This document shows, one piece after another, positions 27,218 through 36,793 of a DNA stretch of 64,000 nucleotides; position 1 is the first letter of the stretch; each line of letters begins with the position of its first letter. The translations under genes and the position numbers were made by a program. The stretch comes from Leisingera thetidis (GTDB lineage Bacteria; Pseudomonadota; Alphaproteobacteria; Rhodobacterales; Rhodobacteraceae), in contig NZ_CP109787.1 in NCBI RefSeq assembly GCF_025857195.1, positions 1,739,501 to 1,803,500 of the forward strand, read 5' to 3'. The notes below the pieces were generated by a model that was given only the letters and a program-made list of their open reading frames with translations, had not been told where the DNA came from and did not search any database.

Positions 27218-27709
27218 TCAGCTGCCCGTTTCGCGTTCGATTCGGGAAATCGCCCCGGCCAGCAGTTCCAGCGCGTGGTCCCGGGTGGCGGCGCGGACCT
27301 TGTCCCGCCCGATGGCGCCGAAGTCCACCGTCTCGGTAAGGGGCTCCCGGCCGGTGCGCGCGAGGCCAAAGCAGACGCGGCCCTCGGGTTTGAACTCCGA
27401 CCCGCCGGGGCCGGCGATGCCGGTGACGGAGACCGCCAGCGTGACGCCTGCGTTGTTCAGTGCGCCTGCGGCCATTTCCGCAGCCACCTCTTCACTGACG
27501 GCGCCCACAGCGTCCAGGGTTTCCGCACGCACGCCCAGCATCTGCATCTTGGCGGCGTTGGAATAGGTGACAAACCCCCGGTCCACCACGGCGGAGGAGC
27601 CGGGGATATCCGTCAGCGCGGCCGCGATCATGCCGCCGGTGCAGCTTTCGGCGGTGGCGATGGTGATGCTTGCGGCGGCGGCGCGGCGGATGATCTCTGC
27701 GGTGTCCAT
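27218..27709 (-). CDS. pncC: CinA C-terminal family nicotinamide-nucleotide amidohydrolase
   Basis: This 163-residue protein is a stand-alone CinA C-terminal domain (PncC). The motif ATAESCTGGMIAAALTDIPGSS and the segments VTYSN and VSVTGIAGPGG are typical. It deamidates NMN to nicotinate mononucleotide for NAD recycling. It is the third gene of an operon with ispDF and pgpA (2-bp gap from pgpA). Confidence 0.92.
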   Translation of the reverse strand: MDTAEIIRRAAAASITIATAESCTGGMIAAALTDIPGSSAVVDRGFVTYSNAAKMQMLGVRAETLDAVGAVSEEVAAEMAAGALNNAGVTLAVSVTGIAGPGGSEFKPEGRVCFGLARTGREPLTETVDFGAIGRDKVRAATRDHALELLAGAISRIERETGS

Positions 27710-27711
27710 GA

Positions 27712-28209
27712 TCAGAACCCCAGCACGCGGTGCGACAGGAAGGCAAGCAGGCCCACTCCGATGGCGGCCATGATCCCGGCGATCAGGTCATCCATCATCA
27801 CACCGGTTGCGCCTTTCTGCCGGTCGGCCCAGCCCACCGGGCCGGGTTTCCAGACGTCGAACAGGCGGAACAGCACAAAGGCGGCGATCCAGCCCGGCCA
27901 CAGGGCGGTGATGTCGATATCATGTGCCCAGGCGGGATAGGAGATCGCCCAAAGTGCTGTGAACTGGCCGGCAACCTCATCCATCACAAATTCGGAAGGA
28001 TCCAGGTCCTCCTTGCCGCGGGTCATTACCTCGGCGGCCCAGACGCCGGCGCCGACTGAGATCAGCGTGGCCGCGGCCAGCAGCAGGAAGCCGCCGAGCT
28101 GGTGCAGCCCATAGGCCAAAGGCAGTGCTGCGAGCGATCCCCAGGTGCCGGGCGCCGGCCTGAGATAGCCGACGCCGCAGACGGTGCCGATCAGCGTCGC
28201 GATTCTCAT
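27712..28209 (-). CDS. pgpA: Phosphatidylglycerophosphatase A
   Basis: This 165-residue protein starts [24 protein letters not shown], the PgpA signature, and has several membrane segments, a WAAEV helix and the [11 protein letters not shown] segment. It dephosphorylates phosphatidylglycerophosphate in cardiolipin/PG synthesis. Its ATG at 28209 overlaps the ispDF stop (ATGA), and pncC follows 2 bp later; all three belong to one transcription unit. Confidence 0.93.
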   Translation of the reverse strand: MRIATLIGTVCGVGYLRPAPGTWGSLAALPLAYGLHQLGGFLLLAAATLISVGAGVWAAEVMTRGKEDLDPSEFVMDEVAGQFTALWAISYPAWAHDIDITALWPGWIAAFVLFRLFDVWKPGPVGWADRQKGATGVMMDDLIAGIMAAIGVGLLAFLSHRVLGF

Positions 28210-29342
28210 GACTTCACCAGCGCGGCGGTGGCAATCGCGGCGATGCCCTCACCGCGTCCCGTAAAGCCGAGGCGTTCCGAGGTGGTGGCCTTGATCGACA
28301 CCCGGTCAGCCCCGATGCCCAGGATTTCTGCCATCACGTCGCGCATCTTGGCGGCGTGCGGTCCGACCTTGGGATATTCGCAGACCAGGGTGCAGTCGAT
28401 GTTGGACAGGGTGAAGCCCATCTGCCGCGCCAGGTCGGCGGCGTGGCGCAGGAAAATCTCGCTGGCGGCGCCTTTCCACTGCGGGTCGGACGGCGGGAAG
28501 TGCTGGCCGATGTCGCCCTGCGCCAGCGCGCCATAGATCGCGTCGGTCACCGCGTGCATGCCGACGTCGGCGTCGGAATGGCCTTGCAGGGATTTCTCAT
28601 GCGGGATTTCGACACCGCAGAGGATCACGCTGCTGCCGGGGCCGAAGCGGTGCACGTCGTAGCCATTGCCAAGCCTGATATCCATTTCTGCTCCCAGAAT
28701 GCGTTCGGCCCGGGCGAAATCCTCAGGCCGGGTGATTTTGATGTTGTCCGGCTCGCCCGGAATGATGGCGACGTCAAGCCCTGCGGCGCGCGCAACCTCC
28801 ACGTCGTCGGCTGCGCCGCCCGGATGGGCAAGATGTGCGGCGAGGATGTCCTGATAGCGGAACCCCTGCGGGGTCTGCGCAGCATAGAGCCCGCTGCGGT
28901 CCCGGGTGCCGGTCACGGTGCCCTCGGCGCCAGTCCACAGAGCGTCGGTCACGGCAAGTGCCGGGGCTGCCGCAGCCGTTTCATCCAAGGCATCAAGAAT
29001 GCTGTTGATCAGAGCGGGGCTGACACAGGGGCGGGCGGCGTCGTGGATCAGCACCTTGTCGACGCCTTGCTGTTCCAGCGCCTGCAGCCCGTTCAGGACC
29101 GAAGCTGCACGCTCGCTGCCGCCCTTGGCCAGACTCAGGCCGGGCGTTCCGGAGAATTCCTCCCACGCGGTTTCATCATCAGGGGAGAGAACCAGCACAG
29201 TGAGGTCCACGCCAGCCTTTGCAAAGGCTTCCAGCGTCCAGTCGATCACCCGGCGGCCCTTGAGCGGGCGCCACTGCTTGGGCATGCCGCCGCCTGCGCG
29301 GGTGCCGCGGCCGGCGGCGACGATCAGGGCGGCTGTGGTCAT
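28206..29342 (-). CDS. ispDF: Bifunctional IspD/IspF enzyme
   Basis: This 378-residue fusion starts [24 protein letters not shown], the IspD cytidylyltransferase P-loop-like motif. Residues from about 222 onward are Isp[13 protein letters not shown] and [15 protein letters not shown] (metal and substrate sites). It does two non-consecutive steps of the MEP isoprenoid pathway; IspDF fusions are common in alphaproteobacteria. ATG 29342 is preceded by a weak site. It is divergent from dusB across 181 bp. Confidence 0.97.
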   Translation of the reverse strand: MTTAALIVAAGRGTRAGGGMPKQWRPLKGRRVIDWTLEAFAKAGVDLTVLVLSPDDETAWEEFSGTPGLSLAKGGSERAASVLNGLQALEQQGVDKVLIHDAARPCVSPALINSILDALDETAAAAPALAVTDALWTGAEGTVTGTRDRSGLYAAQTPQGFRYQDILAAHLAHPGGAADDVEVARAAGLDVAIIPGEPDNIKITRPEDFARAERILGAEMDIRLGNGYDVHRFGPGSSVILCGVEIPHEKSLQGHSDADVGMHAVTDAIYGALAQGDIGQHFPPSDPQWKGAASEIFLRHAADLARQMGFTLSNIDCTLVCEYPKVGPHAAKMRDVMAEILGIGADRVSIKATTSERLGFTGRGEGIAAIATAALVKS

Positions 29343-29523
29343 GAAAGCCTCATTGCAAATCCGGGTTTTGTTTATGAGGTGGCGCGGCGATAGGCAATCA
29401 CCTGGGGGAATATGCTTAAAAGATAGGCAAATGGCGGCTGGCTGTGCCTTGCAGAGGGCAGTTTCATTGCTGCATAGCAGGGACTTCGGATAAAAACGCT
29501 TCAGTTGCACAAGGATTAGGCAG

Positions 29524-30510
29524 TTGTCTTTCACGCTTGGAACCACCTCCATGTCCCCGCCGATCGCCCTGGCGCCGATGGCCGGAATCACCGACCGTCC
29601 GTTCCGGGATCTGGTCCGCTCCTTTGGGGCCGGGCTGATGGTGAGCGAAATGGTGGCAAGCCAGGAGATGGTGCAGGCGAAACCCGGCGTGCGGGAGCGC
29701 GCCGAGCTGAGCGCCGATGTTGAGAACACCGCGGTGCAGCTGGCCGGGCGCGAGGAATACTGGATTGCAGAGGCCGCCAGGCAGGTTGCCGGGCAGGGCG
29801 CGCGGATCATCGATATCAACATGGGCTGCCCCGCCAAGAAGGTGACAAACGGCTATTCCGGCTCGGCGCTTTTGAAAACGCCGGATCATGCGCTGAAGCT
29901 GATCGAGGCGGTGGTGGGCGCAGTGGATGTGCCGGTCACGCTGAAAACCCGGCTGGGCTGGGACGAAAACTGCCTGAATGCCCCGGATGTGGCCCGCCGC
30001 GCGGCGGAGGCCGGGGTGCAGATGGTGACGATCCACGGCCGCACGCGCTGCCAGTTCTACAAGGGCTCGGCGGATTGGGCTGCCATCCGGGGGGTGAAAG
30101 ACGCTGTGAATGTGCCGCTGCTGGCCAATGGCGACATTGTGGACACCGCCTCTGCCCGCAAGGCGCTGGAGTTGTCCGGTGCGGACGGCGTGATGATCGG
30201 GCGCGGGGCTGAAGGCAAGCCCTGGCTGCTGGCCGAGGTGGCGCACCATCTGTGGGGCACGCCGGCTCCGGATGTGCCGGAGGGTGATGCGCTGATCGCA
30301 ATGGTTTCAGAGCATTACAAGGCGATGCTCGACTTTTACGGGCCGGAGCTGGGGGTGCGTGTCGCGCGCAAGCATCTGGGCTGGTACATGGATGAGGCCG
30401 GCACCGGTCCTGCCATGCGCCGGGCGGTGCTGACCGAAAAGACGCCGCAGCAGGTGCTGGCGCTGCTGCCGGAGGCATTGAGCATGCAAAGTCCGGAGGC
30501 CGCCGCATGA
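29524..30510 (+). CDS. dusB: tRNA-dihydrouridine synthase B
   Basis: This 328-residue flavoenzyme, called NifR3 in Rhodobacter, reduces uridines in tRNA. Signatures: [19 protein letters not shown], then [10 protein letters not shown] and the catalytic/FMN segments [10 protein letters not shown] and [13 protein letters not shown] chose TTG 29524 since AAGGATTAGG lies 8 nt upstream; a downstream ATG at 29551 is the alternative. Its stop overlaps the ntrB start by ATGA, as in many alphaproteobacteria, so it heads the ntr operon. Confidence 0.95.
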   Translation: MSFTLGTTSMSPPIALAPMAGITDRPFRDLVRSFGAGLMVSEMVASQEMVQAKPGVRERAELSADVENTAVQLAGREEYWIAEAARQVAGQGARIIDINMGCPAKKVTNGYSGSALLKTPDHALKLIEAVVGAVDVPVTLKTRLGWDENCLNAPDVARRAAEAGVQMVTIHGRTRCQFYKGSADWAAIRGVKDAVNVPLLANGDIVDTASARKALELSGADGVMIGRGAEGKPWLLAEVAHHLWGTPAPDVPEGDALIAMVSEHYKAMLDFYGPELGVRVARKHLGWYMDEAGTGPAMRRAVLTEKTPQQVLALLPEALSMQSPEAAA

Positions 30511-31586
30511 TGGACAGTTCTGCCCTCTGGGCCTCCCTGCCGGTGCCGGCCTTCCTGATCGATGCCGGGGACAATATCGCCGATGTGAACGCGGCCGGAG
30601 AGGGGTTCCTCAACACTTCCCGCAAGGCGCTGCTGGGGCAGCCGGTCTGGGACACGCTGGCAATCGATGCACCGATCGAGGAGGCCTTTGCCCGCGCCCG
30701 GGTGCAGGGCACGCCGCTGTTTGTGAATGATATCGATGTGGGCTCCGGCAGCCGGGCGCCCTTGCAGTGCGGGGTGCAGATTGCCTCGCTGCAGGGGCAG
30801 GAAGGGGTGATGCTGCTGATGGTCACCCCGCGGGAGCTGGCCGGGCGAATGACGCAGACCCATTCCGCCAAATCCGCCGCCGCCTCAGCCATTGGCATGG
30901 CGGAGATGCTGGCGCATGAGATCAAGAACCCGCTGGCAGGGATCACCGGCGCGGCGCAGCTTCTCAGTATGAACCTGACGGCGGACGACCTGGAGCTGAC
31001 CGATCTGATCGTCAGCGAAAGCCGCCGCATCGTGAAGCTTCTGGAGCAGGTGGAGCAGTTCGGCAATCTGACGGAACCGTCCTTCCAGCCGGTGAACCTG
31101 CATGACGTGCTGGACCGGGCGCGCCGTTCCGCGCTGCTGGGGTTCGGCGCCCATATGACCATCACTGAAGAATACGATCCCTCGCTTCCGCTGGCCTGGG
31201 GCGATGCGGACCAGCTGCTGCAGGTGGTGCTGAACCTGTTGAGGAACGCCTCAGAAGCGGCTGATCGGAAAGGCGGAAACATCCACATCCGCACCTTTTA
31301 TGAACATTCCTTCCGGCTGCGCCGCAGCGACGGCACCGGCAAGCTGCTGCCCTTGCAGATCGAGATCTGCGATGACGGGCCGGGGCTGCCGGAGACCATC
31401 AGGGATGACATTTTCGACCCGTTCGTGTCGGGCCGGGAGAATGGCACCGGGCTGGGCCTTGCATTGGTGAGCAAGATCCTCTCGGAGCATAATGGCTGGA
31501 TCTCGGTAAGCTCGGTTCCCGGGCGCACTGTGTTCCGGCTGTCGCTGTCGCGCGTGCCGCGCGACGGAAAACCGCAGGAGAGCTGA
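30507..31586 (+). CDS. ntrB: Nitrogen regulation histidine kinase NtrB
   Basis: This 359-residue cytoplasmic kinase has a PAS domain (about 5-100), a DHp helix with phospho-acceptor His137 (MLAHEIKNPLAG) and a C-terminal ATPase with ICDDGPGLP and GTGLGLALVSKIL. NtrB phosphorylates NtrC when nitrogen is low, through PII signalling. Its ATG overlaps the dusB stop, and ntrC starts 3 bp after its own stop. Confidence 0.96.
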   Translation: MMDSSALWASLPVPAFLIDAGDNIADVNAAGEGFLNTSRKALLGQPVWDTLAIDAPIEEAFARARVQGTPLFVNDIDVGSGSRAPLQCGVQIASLQGQEGVMLLMVTPRELAGRMTQTHSAKSAAASAIGMAEMLAHEIKNPLAGITGAAQLLSMNLTADDLELTDLIVSESRRIVKLLEQVEQFGNLTEPSFQPVNLHDVLDRARRSALLGFGAHMTITEEYDPSLPLAWGDADQLLQVVLNLLRNASEAADRKGGNIHIRTFYEHSFRLRRSDGTGKLLPLQIEICDDGPGLPETIRDDIFDPFVSGRENGTGLGLALVSKILSEHNGWISVSSVPGRTVFRLSLSRVPRDGKPQES

Positions 31587-31589
31587 TCC

Positions 31590-32957
31590 ATGGACGGCAC
31601 CGTTCTGGTCGCTGACGACGACCGCACCATCCGCACCGTACTGACCCAGGCGCTGACCCGCGCCGGCTGCAAGGTGCATGCGACCTCTTCGCTGACCACG
31701 CTGATGCGCTGGGTGGCTGAGGGCAAGGGCGATGTCATCATCTCGGATGTGATGATGCCGGATGGCAACGGGCTGGAGATGCTGCCCAAGATCCAGGCCG
31801 ACCGGCCCGGGCTGCCGGTGATCGTGATCTCGGCGCAGAACACCATCATGACGGCGATCAAGGCGGAAGAGGCCGAGGCGTATGATTACCTGCCGAAACC
31901 CTTTGACCTGCCGGAACTGATGAAGCGCACCGCCAAGGCGCTGGCGGCAAAGCGGGTGGCCCCTTCTGCGCCTCGAACGGATGCGCCGGAGCACCCGGAG
32001 GAGCTGCCGCTGATCGGCCGCAGCGAGGTGATGCAGACGCTGTACCGGCTGATCGCCCGGGTGATGAACACCGATCTGCCGCTGCTGATTACCGGCGAAA
32101 GCGGGACCGGAAAGTCGTTGATTGCCCGGGCTATACATGACTTTTCAGACCGGCGGACGTTACCTTTTGTGCAGGCGGACGCTGCGGCATTGATCGAGCT
32201 GGAAGGCCCGTCACGGCTGCTGGCGCAAGCAAAAGGGGGCACGCTGGTTATTGATGAGCTGGCCGATCTTCCGGAAGAGGCGCAGGCACGGCTGGTGCGG
32301 ATGATGGATGCGCCGGGTGATCATGCGCCCCGTTTCATCGCCTCCAGTCAGAAAGACCTTGCCGTGGTCATGGAGGCCGGGGACCTGCGCCAGGATCTGT
32401 ACTACCGGATCTGCGGCTCGGCGCTGCATGTGCCTGCGTTGCGGGAAAGGGTGGAGGATATTCTGCTTCTGGCGGAGCACTTCCTGATCCGGGCCGAGAA
32501 TGACGGCGCACCGCACCGCGTGCTGAGCGAGGGCGCGCGCGAGGTGCTGCGCCATTTCGGCTGGCCTGGAAATGTCCGGCAGCTGGAGAACACCGTGCGG
32601 CGGCTGGCGCTGACCGCGCGCAGCGAAGACATCAGCCAGGCTGATGCCGCTTCCGTGCTGGGGCCGCAGTCCGGACCGGAACCGGCCGTGGCGGGGCTTG
32701 CCAGCGAGAAGCTTTCGGAAGCGGTCGCCCGCCACCTTCAGCGCTACTTCGACCTGCATGGCGACCTGCTGCCGCCGCCGGGGCTGTACATGCGGCTGCT
32801 GCGCGAGGTGGAGACGCCCTTGATCGAAATCGCCCTGGCGGCGACCGGCGGCAACCAGGCAAAATGCGCCGAACTTCTGGGGATAAACCGGAATACCCTG
32901 CGTAAGAAGATTACGGATCTGGATATTGAGGTGACACGCCGCCGCAAACTGATGTAA
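31590..32957 (+). CDS. ntrC: NtrC response regulator lacking the GAFTGA loop
   Basis: This 455-residue protein has a receiver domain (phospho-acceptor Asp53), an AAA+ domain (Walker A GESGTGKS 169-176, Walker B VIDELADL around 222) and a C-terminal Fis-type HTH ([13 protein letters not shown]). The loop between Walker A and B is shortened: [28 protein letters not shown] replaces the segment with GAFTGA. GAFTGA contacts sigma-54, so this NtrC probably acts on sigma-70 holoenzyme, as described for Rhodobacter NtrC. It is followed by a small hairpin, then ntrY. Confidence 0.93.
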   Translation: MDGTVLVADDDRTIRTVLTQALTRAGCKVHATSSLTTLMRWVAEGKGDVIISDVMMPDGNGLEMLPKIQADRPGLPVIVISAQNTIMTAIKAEEAEAYDYLPKPFDLPELMKRTAKALAAKRVAPSAPRTDAPEHPEELPLIGRSEVMQTLYRLIARVMNTDLPLLITGESGTGKSLIARAIHDFSDRRTLPFVQADAAALIELEGPSRLLAQAKGGTLVIDELADLPEEAQARLVRMMDAPGDHAPRFIASSQKDLAVVMEAGDLRQDLYYRICGSALHVPALRERVEDILLLAEHFLIRAENDGAPHRVLSEGAREVLRHFGWPGNVRQLENTVRRLALTARSEDISQADAASVLGPQSGPEPAVAGLASEKLSEAVARHLQRYFDLHGDLLPPPGLYMRLLREVETPLIEIALAATGGNQAKCAELLGINRNTLRKKITDLDIEVTRRRKLM

Positions 32958-32961
32958 TATC

Positions 32962-32977
32962 GCCACAGAAATGTGGC
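32962..32977 (+). terminator. Small GAAA-tetraloop hairpin between ntrC and ntrY
   Basis: GCCACA-GAAA-TGTGGC lies 5 bp past the ntrC stop and is followed by TTGGCTA rather than a T-tract. It may lower read-through into ntrYX or simply be a stable mRNA end. Confidence 0.35.
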
Positions 32978-33057
32978 TTGGCTATGAATTTCCTAGGCTG
33001 GGCCACGAGATATGGCGGTGACTCGCAAAGAGTCGCACATCAGAATGAGGGCAGTCA

Positions 33058-35337
33058 GTGGCGCATAAGTCACATCTGAGGGCGGCATACGGGCCATTTG
33101 CAGCCTTTGACCGGTGGCGGAGGACCCGCCGCGCCCGCAATATCGGGACAATCGGGCTGGTGCTGCTGGGGCCGGTACTGGCGCTGGCTACTTTCCTCAT
33201 TATCGGACCGTTCGGGCAGGGCGCATCCTCCAGACCGCTGCGGCTGATTCTGCTGGCGGATCTGGTTTATATCCTGACCATCGCGGCGCTGGTGATGACC
33301 CAGATCGTGCGGCTGTTTATGGCACGCCGCTCGAAATCCGCCGGATCCCGCCTGCATTTGCGGCTGATCGGGGCGTTCGGGTTTCTGGCGCTGATCCCGA
33401 CCGTCATCGTTGCGGTGTTTGCGGTGCTGACGGTGAATGTGGGACTTGAGGGCTGGTTCTCGCAGCGCGTGCGGCAAGTGATCGGCAGCTCGCTGGCGGC
33501 GGCCGAGGCTTATCAGGCGCAGCAGAAAAACGATCTGACCGAAGACGCGCATGCGCTGGCGCGATACCTGGACAACAGCCGAGCCCGCAGTTTCTTTATC
33601 AACGACGCCGAGCTGCGTCTGGTTCTGGCGCAAGGCCAGCTGCAGATTCAAAGGGGTCTGCGCGAAGCCTATATCGTCGACAGCGCCGGGCTGATCCGGG
33701 CGCGCGGGGAACGTTCATACGAGTTCGATTTCGAGAAGCCGAACGACCGCCAGATCGGAGTTGCCCGCTCCGATGGATTCCTGCTGATCGAGGATTGGGA
33801 CAACAGCGAATTCCGTGCCCTGGTGCAGCTGGAGGCTTTTGTCGACCGGTTCCTGTACATCAGCCGGGACGTGGACGGCGAGCTGCTGAACCTGCTCGAT
33901 GACACCCAGGAAACCGCGCATCTCTACCAGCAGCTGGAAAGCGAGCGCGGCCGGGTTCTGTTTGAATTTGCGCTGCTTTACATCGGTTTTGCGGTGATCC
34001 TGATCCTGGCGGCGATGTGGCTGGGCATGTGGTTCGCCGAACGGCTGTCGCGGCCCGTCGGACGGCTGACGGTAGCGGCGCAGCGGGTTGGTTCCGGCAA
34101 TCTGGACGTGCAGGTGCCGATTGATGATGGCGGCGACGAAATTTCCCAATTGGGCCAGTATTTCAACCAGATGACCCGGGAGCTTAAGGCGCAGCACGGG
34201 CGGTTGCTGGACAACACCCGGCAGATCGAACGCCGCCGCCGCCTGTTCGACTCTGTGCTGTCTTCGGTGACATCCGGGGTTGTGGGGCTGGACGCGGACG
34301 GGCGGGTGACATTCGTCAACCGTTCGGCTGAGCGGCTGCTGGACTGGCAGGAGGATCAGCAGTCGCTGGCGCTGGCGGTGGCAGTACCGGAGTTCGGGCC
34401 GCTGTTTGCCGAGCTGATCGAAACCGGTGCCGAGGTGGTGCAGGAGGAGATCAAGGTGACCCGCCAGGGCCAGCTGGAAAACCTGCTGGTGCGGATGTCT
34501 CCGCGCCGCTCCGGGGAGGGCGGGCTGGAAGGCTATGTGGTGGCCTTTGACGATGTGACCGATCTGGTCAGTGCCCAGCGGCTGGCGGCCTGGGGCGATG
34601 TGGCCCGGCGGATTGCCCATGAGATCAAGAACCCGCTGACCCCGATCCAGCTGAGTGCGGAGCGGATCAAGCGCAAGTTCGCCCCCAAGCTGGGCGAGGA
34701 GAACAGCGATCAGCTGCAATCGATGACCGATGTGATCGTGCGCCAGACCAATGATCTGCGCAGGATTGTCGATGAATTCTCGAAATTCGCCCGCATGCCG
34801 GAACCGGAGAGGCGCGAAGAAGATCTGGCCAAACTGGTGCGGGACGCAGTGATCCTGCAGCAGCAGGGCCAGCCCGGTGTCCGGATCAGGGCGGAGCTGC
34901 CGCAGGCAGCGATGCCGTCGGATCTGGACGCCACCATGATTGGCCAGGCGCTGACCAATCTGATCAAGAACGCAGGCGAAGCCATTGAAAGCCTGCAGCA
35001 AAAGAAAAACCCGCAAGGCCTGGTGCCGGAAATCCGTGTGGCGGCGGCAAAAGCGGGACACTTCTATGAAGTCCGCATCGCCGACAATGGCATCGGCCTG
35101 CCGGAAGACCGGGCACGGCTGTTCGAGCCTTATGTGACCACGCGCGATGCGGGCACCGGGCTGGGGCTGCCGATCGTCAAGAAAATCATCGAAGAGCATG
35201 GGGGCACGCTGACGCTGGAAGATGCCCCGGTGTTCGAGGGACACGCGCATTACGGCGCGATGGCGGTGATCCGCCTGCCCGCCGCAAACCGGGCGGCGGC
35301 GCCAAACAAGAGCACAGTGAAAGCAGGTCTGACATGA
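33058..35337 (+). CDS. ntrY: Sensor histidine kinase NtrY
   Basis: This 759-residue membrane kinase has a cluster of N-terminal membrane segments (about 30-135), a periplasmic domain, another membrane helix (about 300-325), HAMP, PAS and kinase domains. The H-box is RRIAHEIKNPLTPIQLS and the ATPase has NLIKNAGEAIE and GTGLGLPIVKKII. NtrY pairs with NtrX and has been tied to nitrogen and redox control. GTG 33058 follows GAGGG. The end overlaps ntrX by ATGA. Confidence 0.95.
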   Translation: MAHKSHLRAAYGPFAAFDRWRRTRRARNIGTIGLVLLGPVLALATFLIIGPFGQGASSRPLRLILLADLVYILTIAALVMTQIVRLFMARRSKSAGSRLHLRLIGAFGFLALIPTVIVAVFAVLTVNVGLEGWFSQRVRQVIGSSLAAAEAYQAQQKNDLTEDAHALARYLDNSRARSFFINDAELRLVLAQGQLQIQRGLREAYIVDSAGLIRARGERSYEFDFEKPNDRQIGVARSDGFLLIEDWDNSEFRALVQLEAFVDRFLYISRDVDGELLNLLDDTQETAHLYQQLESERGRVLFEFALLYIGFAVILILAAMWLGMWFAERLSRPVGRLTVAAQRVGSGNLDVQVPIDDGGDEISQLGQYFNQMTRELKAQHGRLLDNTRQIERRRRLFDSVLSSVTSGVVGLDADGRVTFVNRSAERLLDWQEDQQSLALAVAVPEFGPLFAELIETGAEVVQEEIKVTRQGQLENLLVRMSPRRSGEGGLEGYVVAFDDVTDLVSAQRLAAWGDVARRIAHEIKNPLTPIQLSAERIKRKFAPKLGEENSDQLQSMTDVIVRQTNDLRRIVDEFSKFARMPEPERREEDLAKLVRDAVILQQQGQPGVRIRAELPQAAMPSDLDATMIGQALTNLIKNAGEAIESLQQKKNPQGLVPEIRVAAAKAGHFYEVRIADNGIGLPEDRARLFEPYVTTRDAGTGLGLPIVKKIIEEHGGTLTLEDAPVFEGHAHYGAMAVIRLPAANRAAAPNKSTVKAGLT

Positions 35338-36743
35338 GTGACATTCTGATTGTAGATGACGAGCGCGATATCCGCGAGCTGGTCTCGGACATTCTGGAGG
35401 ACGAAGGCTATGCCACCCGCAAGGCCGGCAGTTCCGATGAATGCATGGCCCGGCTGGAGGAATCGCAGCCGGCGCTGATGATCCTGGATATCTGGCTGAA
35501 GGACAGCCAGATGGACGGAATCGACATCCTGAAGACGGTCAAGCGCGACACGCCGGATATTCCGGTGGTGATCATCTCGGGCCATGGCAACATCGAAATT
35601 GCCGTGGCGGCGATCAAGCAGGGCGCCTATGACTTCATCGAGAAGCCCTTCAACATCGACCAGCTGATGGTGGTGATCCGCCGCGCCATGGAAACCTCGC
35701 GCCTGCGCCGGGAAAACTCGGATCTGAAGCGCAAGGACACGGGTGCGGCGGAAATGATCGGCACCTCCGCGGCTTTCCGGACATTGACCAGCCAGCTGGA
35801 CAAGGTGACCAAATCCAACGGCCGGGTGATGCTGACCGGTCCCGCAGGCAGCGGCAAGGAGATTGCGGCCCGCTACATCCACGCCAATTCGAACCGGGCC
35901 TCGGCGCCGTTCATTACCGTGAACTGCGCCAGCATCGAGCCTGACCGGATGGAAGAGGTGCTGTTCGGCCGCGAAACCTCCGAGCGCGGGGTGGAACCCG
36001 GCTTGCTGGAGCAGGCGCACGGCGGGGTGGTGTTCTTTGACGAGGTCGCCGATATGCCGCTGGGCACCCAGTCCAAGATCCTGCGGGTGCTGGTGGACCA
36101 GCAGTTCCAGCGGGTCGGGGGATCGGACAAGATCCGGGTGGACCTGCGGGTGGTCTCCTCGACCAACAAGGATCTGGACGCCGAGATTGAGTCCGGCACA
36201 TTCCGCGAGGAGCTGTATCACCGCCTGAACGTGGTTCCGGTTGCGGTGCCGTCGCTGGCGGACCGGCGCGAGGATATTCCGCTGCTGGCGGGCCATTTCA
36301 TCGCCCAGTTCAACGAGGCCCAGGGCCTGCCGCTGCGCGAGCTGACGGATGAAGCGGTGGCGCTGATGCAAACCATGCTGTGGCCGGGCAACGTGCGCCA
36401 GCTGAAAAACCTGGTGGAACGGGTGCTGATCCTCGGTGACGGCAGCGGCCCGATCGAGGCCAGGGACCTGCCGCGCGAGGAGGACAAGCCGCAGGAGGAG
36501 GGCCGGGTGGTGCTGTCCGGCGCGCTGGCAACGCTGCCTCTGCGCGAGGCGCGCGAGGCATTCGAGCGGGAATACCTGCTGACCCAGATCAACCGTTTTG
36601 GCGGCAATATCAGCCGTACGGCGTCTTTTGTCGGCATGGAGCGCTCGGCACTGCACCGCAAGCTGAAGTCGCTGGGGGTTGTGACCTCGAACAAGGCAGG
36701 AGCCCGGGTGGCGCATGTGGAAACCGAGGAAGAGCAGGCCTGA
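35334..36743 (+). CDS. ntrX: NtrX response regulator lacking GAFTGA
   Basis: This 469-residue protein has a receiver (Asp52), an AAA+ core (Walker A GPAGSGKE 169-176, Walker B GVVFFDEVAD 231-240) and a C-terminal HTH (ISRTASFVGMERSALHRKLKSL). The loop reads LFGRETSERGVEPGLLEQ, without GAFTGA, so sigma-54 activation is unlikely. Walker A ends KE in place of the usual K(S/T), so ATP hydrolysis may be altered. It overlaps ntrY by ATGA and ends the operon at a hairpin. Confidence 0.93.
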   Translation: MSDILIVDDERDIRELVSDILEDEGYATRKAGSSDECMARLEESQPALMILDIWLKDSQMDGIDILKTVKRDTPDIPVVIISGHGNIEIAVAAIKQGAYDFIEKPFNIDQLMVVIRRAMETSRLRRENSDLKRKDTGAAEMIGTSAAFRTLTSQLDKVTKSNGRVMLTGPAGSGKEIAARYIHANSNRASAPFITVNCASIEPDRMEEVLFGRETSERGVEPGLLEQAHGGVVFFDEVADMPLGTQSKILRVLVDQQFQRVGGSDKIRVDLRVVSSTNKDLDAEIESGTFREELYHRLNVVPVAVPSLADRREDIPLLAGHFIAQFNEAQGLPLRELTDEAVALMQTMLWPGNVRQLKNLVERVLILGDGSGPIEARDLPREEDKPQEEGRVVLSGALATLPLREAREAFEREYLLTQINRFGGNISRTASFVGMERSALHRKLKSLGVVTSNKAGARVAHVETEEEQA

Positions 36744-36748
36744 TCATT

Positions 36749-36780
36749 CAGTCCCTGCGCCCGTCCGGGTGCAGGGACTG
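36749..36780. terminator. Hairpin ending the ntr operon
   Basis: CAGTCCCTGC and GCAGGGACTG form a perfect 10-bp stem, with an inner CCCG-CGGG pairing. It lies between the convergent ntrX and caspase-like genes, without a T-tract, and probably serves both. Confidence 0.6.
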
Positions 36781-36793
36781 CAGAGCCCGGGGA

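Noticed and set aside
28206..29837. Longer open frame extending ispDF across the dusB start
   Set aside because: The 165 extra residues overlap the dusB 5' end and the intergenic region and have no IspD features; the true IspD start is at 29342.
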